From assembly GCA_014621425.1 (NCBI GenBank), contig JAANBB010000643.1, positions 1 through 18,113 of the forward strand: DNA of 18,113 bases, written 5' to 3'. The stretch's first letter is position 1; each line of letters opens with the position of its first letter. The DNA is from Cylindrodendrum hubeiense. Its lineage: Eukaryota; Ascomycota; Sordariomycetes; Hypocreales; Nectriaceae. The position numbers and the translations under genes were made by a program. Shown here in pieces: positions 1 to 8,207 of this stretch. A model generated the notes under the pieces. It was not told the DNA's origin. It saw only the letters and a program-made list of their open reading frames with translations, and made no database searches.

Positions 1-1017
1 GACCTTGTCGCCAAGGTCACCGTCGCCATGATCCCGCAGGTTGTGCGCACCGTGGCCGAGACCACGCCCCTGACGCACAACATGACCAACTTGGTGAGCT
101 AGCTGGCTTGTAGACAGCGAGCTCCATGTCAAATGCTGAACCCCGGAAACGCAGGTCGTACAGAACTTCGCCGCCAACGTCGCCCTCTCCGTCGGCGCCA
201 GCCCCATCATGGCCAACTACGCCGAAGAAGCCGCCGACCTGGCCAAGCTCGGGGGAGCCCTCGTCGTCAACATGGGAACCGTTACCCCTGACGGACTTAA
301 GAACTATGTTCAGGCTCTGAAGGCCTACAACGACGCAGGCCGACCTGTCGTCTTTGATCCTGTGGGGTGAGTTGGTCTATCCTTGCCCCTATCCAACTAT
401 CCCATCCAACACTCCATTCAACTCCTCTTCAAACAAACATGCTAACAACCAAACCCAGAGCCGGGGCGACCTCTGTCCGCCGCAACGCCGTCAAAAACCT
501 GCTCGAGGCTGGTCACTTCACCGTCATCAAGGGTAATGAAGGCGAGATCCAAACCGTAGCTGGAGCTTCCATCCTCCAGCGCGGTGTCGATTCGACCTCT
601 TCACTCACCCTCGCCGAAAAGGCTCGCCTTGTTACGTCGCTCGCCCGCCGCCTCGGCAACGTCATCCTCCTCACCGGCGCCACCGACCTCCTTAGCGACG
701 GCCGCCGCACCCTCCGCGTCGACAACGGACACCCGCTGCTCGCCGCCGTGACGGGCACCGGATGCACTCTCGGTACTACGGTCAGCGCCATGGTGGCCGC
801 TCATACCGCCGATCCGCTGCTCGCCGCCGTTGCCGGCACCGTCGTCTTTGGACTGGCGGCCGAGATGGCGGCCGCACGGAACGAGGTTCGCGGGCCTGGC
901 ACCTTCGTCCCCGCCTTCTTGGATGAGCTTTATGCTATTAGAAAGGCGACAGGCGATGGTGATTTCAGGTGGTTGACCATGGCCAAGGTCCAGGCCGTCG
1001 AGGTGGACGATGTTTGA
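1..1017 (+). CDS. THI6: Thiamine biosynthesis bifunctional protein, hydroxyethylthiazole kinase part (5'-truncated by window edge)
   Basis: Exons 1-93, 155-366 and 459-1017 join to an open frame of 287 visible residues ending in TGA. Introns are 94-154 (61 bases) and 367-458 (92 bases, with a GCTAAC branch site near 441). The product matches hydroxyethylthiazole kinase (ThiM family), which phosphorylates 4-methyl-5-(2-hydroxyethyl)thiazole with ATP in thiamine salvage. Visible motifs in order are LTHNMTNLVVQNFAANVAL (substrate pocket), VVNMGT, DPVGAGATS (restored only when intron 2 is removed), VIKGNEGEI, and VTGTGCTLG with the catalytic cysteine. In fungi this domain is the C-terminal half of Thi6, after a thiamine-phosphate synthase domain. 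That half would lie left of base 1, so bifunctionality is inferred from the family. No TPP riboswitch is seen in either intron. The neighbouring transcription factor gene is convergent. Confidence 0.95.
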
Positions 1018-1287
1018 GAACCATAGACTTCTCAACACTCAACACCAAAAGCAGAAGGGTCGAGGCGAACCCCACCAAAAGTTGATTAGATGTGATTAAC
1101 ATGTAGTTAGATATACATAACCAGGATCTCCAGTATTACTCCTTGGGAATATCCTACAGAGAGGGAGTCATTCTGCGTTTCTTCGGTTGCCATCCCACCC
1201 CGTCCTCCAACGCCGTGATACCCAAATGCCCTTCCGAACGCCAATTTTTCATCTTCAGACCTCATCAAATTGCCATTCCGCCATCCG

Positions 1288-3296
1288 TTACGACATGCCC
1301 GCATCCAACACTGCCGGATCACCCACCACATTCCAAACATCCACTACCCCTGCGCTCTGCCAGAAATCGCTTTCCAGGCCCCCGATCAGTAGATCCTGCG
1401 TGAAGTCCACCGCCGGGACCTCCGAATGTCCGGCATTCTGGCGATCCAGCTCCAGTTTCACCAGATCGCGCAGCGTCTTCAGCTGGCGCAGCAAGCGCTC
1501 AAAGGGGTCCTCGGGCGGAGTGGACGTCGCAGAACTGAGATAGAGACCCTGCTTGCGGCGGCCGATGATCACCACGAGGTCCTGGATCTGACTATCCATG
1601 GCGTCAATCATGTTGAGCTCACTCTGTATTTGCGTCAGGTTCCATCCGGGTAGCTGCAGCGTCAGGAGCCTGAGGCCCGTGATGATGGTGAAGACAAAAT
1701 CGGATGCACTGAGGCACAGGAAGCGAGGCCGGTCGAGCTCGCGTGTTGCAAAGCGGATGTTGAAAAATGACCTGAGGGAACGGACACAGCCCCAGAGCAG
1801 TTGGAGGCGGTCGGTCAGGGGTACGTATGAGACAGAGTGCTGGTCTGAGAGGGCGATTTCGTAGAGGAGGACTTCGGCCACGTTGACGTGAGCCTTGAGC
1901 GTATCTATCACCGCTAAGTCAGTGTCAAGTTCGATATGAGACGCCAGTCTGCTTACCATTATTTATGAACAAAGGGGATAGAGAAGCGCTGAATTGATCC
2001 AACTGATCTTGGAAAGATTGCACCACCATGGTTAGCGGCAGTTTCATGGCGTGCCGACTGATGTTGTCGATGGCCATCGTCAACGAGATGGACTGGGCAA
2101 GCTGCTGAATCCGGACCAGTTTGACTATGTACTCATCTGACGGGTACTGCATCGTCGCCTCCAACACCCTGCAGCACGTCTCGAGGGAATCCGTGTTCAT
2201 AAGTGCATCCGGCCGCTTGTTGGCTGTGAAGACCCTAGGCATGTTGTGTTAGATGAAAGTTAGGGAGATACATGGAAGGCACCTACAGCGTGTTGAGATA
2301 GTATGTTCCAGCATATGCTCTCATATGGTCCATGTTGCGTAAATACTCTGCTCCCCGGAGAGATGCGTCCTCCTTGAATCCCAGGTTGACACACATGGCC
2401 CTGGCAAGAAAGAGCAAGTTGGTCACTTGTGAGCCATTGAGCGCATAATGATACCTTTTATACATATTAGTAAACCTTCTTTCATCAGTCATGTACTTTA
2501 CCTACCATGAGACAAGCATCTGTAACCCATGGAGAAGATCCAAGTTCTTAGATCCATCCACAAACGCCGCCTGGCCAACCTCGATGAGCATCTCCTTGCC
2601 CAGCTTTTGCTGCCTCGTGCCATCTAGAAAGCAGCTCACCATCATGGCAGCCTTCCATACAAACGGGCGATTCTGGCGAAGCTCCGAAGATGTCACGCCC
2701 TTTGGCACAATGACAAAGGGAAATAGGTCAGCATGGGTTGCCCGGTAGTGCTCCAACAGCATGTCCCCTTCCTGAGGCGTCGGCCACCACGATTCCCATG
2801 GCTGGGCCTTCTCCGGTGCCGATAATGGCGGCTGGACATCGATTTTGGTGGGCGCCGCAACGTGTTTCAGCGGAAATAGATGGGTGAAATTCCACTTCTC
2901 GGTGTCTCTGCAGAGCTCCGACAGTTCTTCCTCTTTGGGCGAAGTGCTGGTGGGCTTAGCCGGGGCTTCTTGGACGTGAGACGATAGCTCCTCGAGTCGC
3001 TTCTCGAGGGCGGCGATCTTAGACAGCTTGGGACTCCGCCGGACTCGGGGCGGAGCCGGAGTCTGCGACACACACGGCTTGTCCAGGCGGTGGCACCTTG
3101 AATCAAAGCATTAACAAACCGGACCGTACTGCATCCTCCGGTTCCGAGGATACGCGGACCAATAGCTCCAAACTCAAACTCACCTGTCGCATTTGAGGCT
3201 GTCTTCAGGCCCTGTGATGCATCTCGCCTTGGCCCTGGCACAGGTTGTGCATGCCTTGGGACCCTTGTTCTTTAGTTGCGCCGCGTCGGGGCTCAT
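1288..3296 (-). CDS. Zn(II)2Cys6 fungal transcription factor, five exons
   Basis: Exons on the minus strand are 3296-3184, 3096-2506, 2454-2287, 2234-1957 and 1913-1288, giving 591 residues. Introns are 87, 51, 52 and 43 bases, all GT..AG, and the frame is kept at every junction. The zinc cluster spans residues 15 to 47, with spacing CX2CX6CX9CX2CX6C (starts ACTTCARAKARC). It is split by intron 1, whose removal creates the Arg in CDRC. It is followed by a basic linker and a short coiled coil (SKIAALEKRLEELSSHV) that probably dimerises. The rest resembles the middle homology region of fungal C6 regulators: WWPTPQEGDMLLEHY, then a helix-rich part including MRAYAGTYYLNTLVF and LETCCRVLEA. It should be a nuclear DNA-binding regulator of CGG-containing sites. 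The target pathway cannot be read from the sequence, and proximity to THI6 or HEM1 is not proof of a link. Intron 1 ends in CAAG, a less usual acceptor. The start codon was chosen because it gives a short N-terminus directly before the zinc cluster. Confidence 0.9.
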
Positions 3297-3304
3297 CGTG
3301 ACAT
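3293..3304 (-). promoter_or_regulatory. Minimal upstream ORF overlapping the transcription factor start codon
   Basis: On the minus strand, ATG at 3304-3302 opens a three-codon frame (Met-Ser-Arg). Its TGA (3295-3293) overlaps the main ATG (3296-3294) as ATGA. This geometry can favour leaky scanning or termination-reinitiation. It matters only if the transcript starts upstream of 3304, which the sequence does not show. Confidence 0.5.
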
Positions 3305-3907
3305 GTCAAGGCTCTGATCGGAGAACGGAGAGTTAGAACGGATAAAAAAGAGAAGATCCAAGCCACACCCTTGAGGCGAGAGAAGACGACGACGTATGTT
3401 CAGCCGTCGGTGTCCTCGGGGGCCGTCTAACATGATCGATGCCGCAAAGTAGCCGGGGTTGGTGTCTCAGGAACGGAGCCGGAGCGTCAAAATTGCTCCG
3501 TTCCTCCGCCGGACACGGCGCCATGACGATGACAAAGCCCACCAGCCAATCACCGCCTCCTACCCTGGCCAAAGATTCCCCCGTCTCCACGTCCCCAGGT
3601 TAGTTGGCGCATCACTTCTACACACTGCGGTTTGGACTCATCATCATCATCATCACCAAAGCCAGCATGCAATAAGATGCACAAACATGGCCTATTCACA
3701 GCAGATTGGAAAACAGAACGATTTTGGGGTTGGTAATCCAGAATGCCACATTTTTTGTGGCATTGGATAAGAAAGGTAATCAATTCTCTCGTCAGTCAAG
3801 GACAGACGTAGATATCTCTCGAAAATGGTCATATATGGAAAGGAAGTTGGTGTCCGCGTCACGGCTGTCCGCCATCGCAGTGGATTGGAAACATTGGTTT
3901 CCAACCC
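3297..3907. other. Spacer: transcription factor promoter and HEM1 3' region
   Basis: This 611-base stretch separates two minus-strand genes. It holds an 11-base inverted repeat (3469-3505), the uORF next to 3296, a T-rich run on the coding strand near 3345-3355 that may sit close to the transcription start, and a five-copy CAT microsatellite at 3639-3653. The right part must contain the HEM1 3' UTR and poly(A) site, but no clear signal stands out. Short open frames here look non-coding. Confidence 0.7.
3469..3505. repeat. 11-base perfect inverted repeat with 15-base spacer, upstream of the C6 regulator gene
   Basis: The left arm AGGAACGGAGC (3469-3479) is the exact reverse complement of GCTCCGTTCCT (3495-3505). 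Each arm carries a CGG/CCG triplet, the half-site type read by Zn(II)2Cys6 dimers. It lies about 170 to 210 bases upstream of the regulator start codon. A role as an operator, for example autoregulatory, is inferred. The CGG-to-CCG distance (21 bases, or 15 using the CGG at 3480) is longer than in the best-known C6 sites. Confidence 0.5.
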
Positions 3908-5838
3908 TTAGGCAGAAGCGCCAGCAACTTGGCTAGCCTGCTTCGTCTCCTGCTCGAGGAGGGCCTCGGTGATGCTGCTGACTGCCTGGCCAGATGCCAT
4001 CATCTCCTTGGTGGCCTGCTCGACCTTGAGCTGCTTGTCGGTCCAGAGGGGCTCCTGGATGTTGCCCTCCTCGCCGACGCCAATGAAACCACCCTCGGCG
4101 GCCCACTCGGAAGTGCGCTTGATGCCCAGACGGGTCCAGATCTCATCGACAGCCTGCACAAGCTCATCCCGGTACTCCTTGGTGTGGCCAGGGGTGGGGG
4201 TGATGCGGAGGCGTTCCTGGCCGACGGGGACGGTGGGGTAGTTGATCGACTGGACGTAGATGCGGTAGTCCTGGAGCAACATATCGGATGCAGCCTTGGC
4301 CACCTCGGCATTGCCAACCAGGATCGGGATGATATGGGAGGGGTTGGGAATGACGGGGATGTCTCGCTCGGCCATGGCCTCCTTGACGGCTCGGGTGTGA
4401 AGTTGCTGCAGTCGTCGGTCGCCATCGTACTCCATCTGGTACTCAATGGACGCCTTGGCACCAGCCATGGTGGCTGGAGGCAGCGAAGTGGTGAAAATGA
4501 AACCAGGGGCCAGCGATCGGATCATGTCGATGAGCTTGGTGCTACCCGCGATGTATCCACCAACGCAGCCGTATGCCTTGCCCAGGGTTCCAGTGATGAT
4601 ATCAATGCGCTCCATGATGGATCCTCGGGGCTGGCCCTTGACATGCGCCTCCCAGTCCAGATGCTCAGCAACACCAGCACCGTGGGGACCGTACATGCCG
4701 ACGGCATGGACTTCGTCGAGGAAGGTAATGGCACCATACTTGTCGGCAAGGTCGCAAATCTCCTCAATGGGGCCAATGGAACCGCACATGCTGTAGACGG
4801 ACTCAAATGCAATGATCTTGGGGACGTGTAGAGGGAGCGAGGCTAGCTTAGCCTCGAGATCCTGTACGTCGTTGTGCTTGAAGACAAGCTTCTTGGTCCC
4901 GGAATGGCGGATGCCCTGGATCATAGAGGCGTGGTTTAAGCTATCCGACAGAATTACGCAGTCGGGCATCTTACTGCCGAGGGTAGCGAGAGTGGCATCG
5001 TTGGCGACGTAGCAGGAACTGAAGACGAGGGCAGCATCCTGCGCATGCAGCTTGGCCAAAGTGCCCTCAAGTTCGACGGCGTGTCGGTTGTGGCCAGAAA
5101 TGTTTCGAGTTCCGCCAGCACCAGCGCCGTATTCCTCCAGAGTCTCGTGCATCTTGTTCAGGACCCGCGAGTTGCGGCCCATGCCGAGGTAGTCGTTGGC
5201 GCACCACACAGTGACTCGATCTTCCTTGTTGGACATGTGGGCGCGGGGGAACTCTTTGGCGAGACGGTTGATGTTGTTGAAGTAGCGGTAGGACTTGTCC
5301 TTGTGCTTCTTATCGAGCTCGGCATTGTAGAAGCCTTCGTAATTGAACTTGCCGGTGGAATGGACGGGTGCGGCAGCGACAGGAGCGGGAGAGGCAGCCT
5401 TTCGGTTCAAGGCGACGCCAGGAGGGATCGAGGCTGCGAGGTGTGTTAATAGACGCGCAACTGACTGTGGACGGGCATTAATGGGATCGGTGTTATTTGC
5501 ATACCTTTGTCGTGACCCTCGAAGACGGCGTGATCGACGGCGCGAGCCTCGTGGTGGCGGCTGGTGTGAATCTTGGCCTTGCTAGTCTTCGCATTGCCGG
5601 AGAAGGCACGGAAACCAGCGGCAGCGGCAGCGCCGTGCTTGGCCGACTGGACAGCCATGGCCTTGCCCATGACGGGGCAGCGATGGCCGAGCAGCTGCAG
5701 CTTGGACATGGTGCCGCCGCAAGGCGAGGCCTGGGCGGCCTGGGGACGGGCCGTGGTCGACAGGGCGCGCAGGGTGGCGGGGGTGGCCTTCTTGAGGAAG
5801 GGGCACATGGCCTTGGACTGGCGGAGGACGCTATCCAT
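3908..5838 (-). CDS. HEM1: 5-aminolevulinate synthase, mitochondrial
   Basis: Exons 5838-5505 and 5433-3908 give 619 residues; the single intron is 5504-5434 (71 bases). The enzyme condenses glycine with succinyl-CoA to 5-aminolevulinate in the mitochondrial matrix, the first step of heme synthesis, using pyridoxal phosphate (PLP). The first roughly 100 residues are rich in Ala, Ser, Lys and Arg and low in acid, as expected for an import presequence. They contain two Cys-Pro heme-regulatory-type motifs, MCPF (residues 11-14) and RCPV (53-56). The catalytic domain begins near residue 140 ([14 protein letters not shown]). It shows the glycine-rich [13 protein letters not shown], the PLP-contacting [11 protein letters not shown] (Asp351) and the Schiff-base lysine in TGTLGKAYG (Lys397). 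Length and motifs are typical of fungal ALAS (hemA in aspergilli). The ATG at 5838 is the first in its frame, and no other ATG lies in the roughly 260 bases upstream. A long antisense frame over the 3' half is a codon-bias shadow. Confidence 0.97.
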
Positions 5839-5848
5839 GGCGAGTTGG

Positions 5849-5863
5849 ATTGGATTGGATTGG
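5849..5863 (-). promoter_or_regulatory. Three consecutive CCAAT boxes immediately upstream of HEM1 ATG
   Basis: On the HEM1 coding strand CCAAT occurs three times at a 5-base period (5863-5859, 5858-5854, 5853-5849), followed by a fourth, imperfect CCAAC. They end 11 bases before the ATG. A further CCAAT sits at 5959-5955. CCAAT is the site of the fungal HAP/CBC complex, which with HapX controls heme and iron genes. The position so close to the ATG means it may be part of the 5' UTR, or a 5-base microsatellite with no role. Confidence 0.45.
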
Positions 5864-5976
5864 GGCCTGGGCGTGACGGTAGACGAGGTTGAATCCGGCG
5901 GACGAAGAACCGGAGGGGCAGCGAGATGCGAGACGGGCGTGTCAAAATATGGGAATTGGGTGAGGGGCAGAGAAAG

Positions 5977-5995
5977 CCGATGCGATGCGATGCGA
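5977..5995. repeat. CGATG pentanucleotide repeat in the HEM1 leader region
   Basis: Three perfect CGATG units (5978-5992) are followed by CGA. This is a short microsatellite about 140 bases upstream of the HEM1 start, with no known role. Confidence 0.6.
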
Positions 5996-6106
5996 TTTGA
6001 CGAGGGGCAATTCCCTATTCACTCAGCTGCACTTGGGGGTCTGCAAGCGAAACGAAGCAATTGCCGGCGTTTATTCCGGGGGGTGATGATGAGCAATGGT
6101 GGTAGT

Positions 6107-6182
6107 GAGTAAGAGAGAAAGAGGAGAAGAGAGAGAGGAGTGGATGGGTCGGTTAAGAGAGAAAGAAAGAGAGGAGAGAGGG
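6107..6182 (-). promoter_or_regulatory. Polypyrimidine tract of the HEM1 promoter
   Basis: Read on the HEM1 coding strand this is a nearly uninterrupted C/T tract of about 75 bases, 270 to 345 bases before the ATG. CT-rich blocks of this kind mark core promoters of highly expressed filamentous-fungal genes and often lie just upstream of transcription starts. No clear TATA box is seen beside it. The assignment rests on composition only. Confidence 0.5.
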
Positions 6183-6612
6183 TTTTCGGCGGTTCGGAAA
6201 CAGAGAGGGCCTCGCCTTCAGGGCCAGTTGTTCCGTCCAACAATATTCTATTACCACTAACTACCTACTACCTGGCAAGGTAGGCATGTACCGGGCATGC
6301 GCACCGGCCGAGGGATCGGTTTCAGGCACTTTCCCTTCTGAGAATACGCTTTTTGCAGGGACCTGGCTGTATAGCGAGGCCGTGGCAGGGCAGCTAGGGA
6401 CTTGTCGTTGCAGCCAGGACTCCAGTACCCAACTTATTACTCCCTCCCGTACCTGATCCAGTACCTACTCCAGTAAGTTACTCCAGTAAGTTACTCCCTG
6501 GCCGCAGTCGCCGCAGTCGCCGCCACCTCCACCTCGTCGGGGCGGACGCCGTGCGGAGTGTGTGGGTGTGTGGATGGGTGGATGGTCCATCGAATCGCTG
6601 CCGTTTCGTGCG

Positions 6613-6741
6613 TCACTCTGTGTCTCCGGCCGCCTGTGTGTCTCTTCCGCCGTCGCCGAGTTGCAGCTTGCCGGCCTCCTTAGCAGCCTCCTTGGCAGCT
6701 TCTTGTTTGCCACTCAGGACGGGCTCCTCCTTCTCACTCAT
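6613..6741 (-). CDS. Possible small ORF, 42 residues, helix-forming Lys/Glu/Ala-rich
   Basis: On the minus strand ATG 6741-6739 to TGA 6615-6613 encodes 42 residues. The product starts MSEKEEPVLSGK and contains KQEAAKEAAKEAGKLQ, a regular amphipathic-helix pattern that looks more coding-like than the surrounding frames. The rest is polar, with no signal peptide or membrane segment. It lies on the same strand as HEM1 and the helicase, about 775 bases upstream of the HEM1 ATG, so it could be a microprotein, the first exon of an unrecognised gene, or part of a HEM1 upstream transcript. I do not recognise a family. The GC-rich, repeat-prone setting makes a chance ORF quite possible. Confidence 0.3.
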   Translation of the reverse strand: MSEKEEPVLSGKQEAAKEAAKEAGKLQLGDGGRDTQAAGDTE

Positions 6742-6753
6742 TCCCGCGGAGAC

Positions 6754-6783
6754 CTGTTACATGCGGCACTGTTACATGCCGCA
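6754..6783. repeat. 15-base tandem duplication containing ATGTAA on the minus strand
   Basis: CTGTTACATGCGGCA (6754-6768) is followed directly by CTGTTACATGCCGCA (6769-6783), with one mismatch. Read on the minus strand each copy carries ATGTAA, a start codon directly followed by a stop. Both lie just upstream of the small ORF that starts at 6741. Confidence 0.75.
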
Positions 6784-7259
6784 ATCCACATCTCATCTGA
6801 TCTGACCCCGACCGCCGGATGAAGCCAGCTTAGCGCACCCAGCGCGAGAGGGGCCATGATGACTCGGCCCAGTACGGAGCGGCCCCGGCACGGGAGAGGG
6901 AAAAAAAAAGACACTCATCACAAGGCCCAGACCGCCGAATGCCCTAGAGAAAGAAATACATTGGCTGTCATTGGTCCGCCGGGTCCTTGGCCCAGGGCGT
7001 CTGCGGCGTATCCTCCTGTGCAGGCCGACGACGCACAGCACCCAAGCATCCAGACGATCCCGCGGCTCATTCGCATTCCGAGAAATGCGGGCACTTGCTG
7101 GCCGCCGTCGCTGTTAGCCATTGGTCGCCCATCTCTCCGACCCAAGATTCCATACTACGTACAGATGTACTCCGTACTCCGTAGTAGGTTCCTCAATTCC
7201 TCATGCATCACCGCCGCCCCCGCCCACAAAAATTAGAAAGACGTTGGGCTACCGCTTTG

Positions 7260-7315
7260 TTACCTATGGTCTGTTGCCTATGGTCAGTCGCCTCTGGCCA
7301 GTCGCCTTTGGCCAG
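7260..7315. repeat. Degenerate 14-base tandem array, four copies
   Basis: The units are TTACCTATGGTCTG, TTGCCTATGGTCAG, TCGCCTCTGGCCAG and TCGCCTTTGGCCAG, followed by a decayed TCACCCG. Neighbouring copies differ at 2 to 4 positions, mostly transitions. No ORF or known element explains it. Confidence 0.75.
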
Positions 7316-7453
7316 TCACCCGTGCGTCAAACCTTCCACCAGGCGTTGGAGAGCTACGCGGAACAGATGACTGGACTATCTGGGTGTGGTTTGCCTTGCC
7401 TGTCCTCTCATCATTCCGGCTCCGGGACCGGTCCCACCCATTAAGACACTCAG

Positions 7454-7480
7454 TCGCTCCATTCGCTCCATTCGCTCCAT
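7454..7480. repeat. Perfect 9-base tandem repeat, three copies (TCGCTCCAT)
   Basis: Three exact TCGCTCCAT units lie in the non-coding spacer. It is probably a minisatellite formed by slippage. Confidence 0.85.
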
Positions 7481-8207
7481 TCTGAATCCGTAATTAGTGC
7501 CGTCCCCTCGTACGATGCACTTGAACTATACCACGTCTTCTCTATTCCCATTGAGAGCAAAGAAACCATGTTCAGGTGGGTGACCCGCCGCTTAACTCGC
7601 CTGAGAGTCCATTGCGGAGTCGCTGTCGCAGGGATTCATCCTCCGAGTTTTGTCACCGAACTCTCCGATCAATCCCGTTCAACCACTCTGCCTCAGTCAC
7701 TCTGCCCCAGTCGTTCTGGCCCATCATCCTGTAGTCTTTACCAATCCACTCACCATCCTGACAAAGTGAATGTCCATTGGGGTAATCCAGTTTCAGTCAC
7801 TCTGTCCTATGTGCCACATGCCTCACATCGGAAAGGTCAACTGTTGCTTATGAGCAGTTTGTCAACGACTCGCACATCAGGTGCAACCAATCCCGGAGAA
7901 ACCTGTCCCAACAGCTAGAACCAAGTTGGTAACGCAGCATAGTGGAAGCCAGCAAATAATCTTTTATTATTTTGGCTCTCTGATCTCGTCACTTCCACCC
8001 ACTCCGCCTTCAGCAGAGAACAATTCATCTAGGCAAAATAGCGCAAAGAGTGCGCCTCCGCGCAGCCTCCAAAATGGGTATCTCGTACAATCAAATTCCG
8101 ACAACGCCGTTACCATCCCCGTCAAGATCATGTGCCTTCCCGTCTTTATTTTCCCTCTCACATCATTGAATCAACACCTCCGTTCTTGCTCTTCCCCATT
8201 CCGGTCC

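Larger units (their letters stand above)
5839..8207. other. 2.4 kb spacer between the HEM1 promoter and the 3' end of the SNF2 gene
   Basis: No conserved protein or RNA gene is recognisable. The left third holds the HEM1 leader and promoter (CCAAT boxes, pyrimidine tract). The middle contains ascomycete-type low-complexity tracts: TACCTACTACCTGGCAAGGTA at 6264-6284, a duplicated CAGTAAGTTACTC near 6470-6497, a CGCAGTCGC repeat at 6503-6521, and CCGTACTCCGTAGTAGG around 7173-7189. It also contains a possible 42-codon ORF (6613-6741). Two degenerate tandem repeats lie at 7260-7315 and 7454-7480. Open frames of up to 126 codons here have proline/serine/arginine-rich, domain-free translations and look accidental. 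The right end must contain the helicase gene's 3' UTR. Confidence 0.65.

Noticed and set aside
601..1038. 145-codon minus-strand ORF over THI6
   Set aside because: It mirrors the hydroxyethylthiazole kinase exon, whose motifs are unambiguous.
3639..3653. CAT repeat read as a poly-His or poly-Asp coding tract
   Set aside because: It lies in an intergenic promoter region with no supported frame and is treated as a microsatellite.
3929..4831. 300-codon plus-strand ORF opposite HEM1
   Set aside because: It lies wholly inside the well-supported ALAS coding frame on the other strand. Its composition is that expected from reversed G/C-ending codons, and no domain is recognisable.
6455..6480. CCTGATCCAGTACC as part of a TPP riboswitch
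   Set aside because: It resembles one short conserved stretch, but the other required pieces (CTGAGA region and paired helices) are missing, and no thiamine gene lies downstream.
6856..7236. 126-codon plus-strand ORF in the large spacer
   Set aside because: Low-complexity Pro/Arg/Ser composition, no domain, crosses the repetitive CCGTACTCCGTA tract, and no coding periodicity is obvious.
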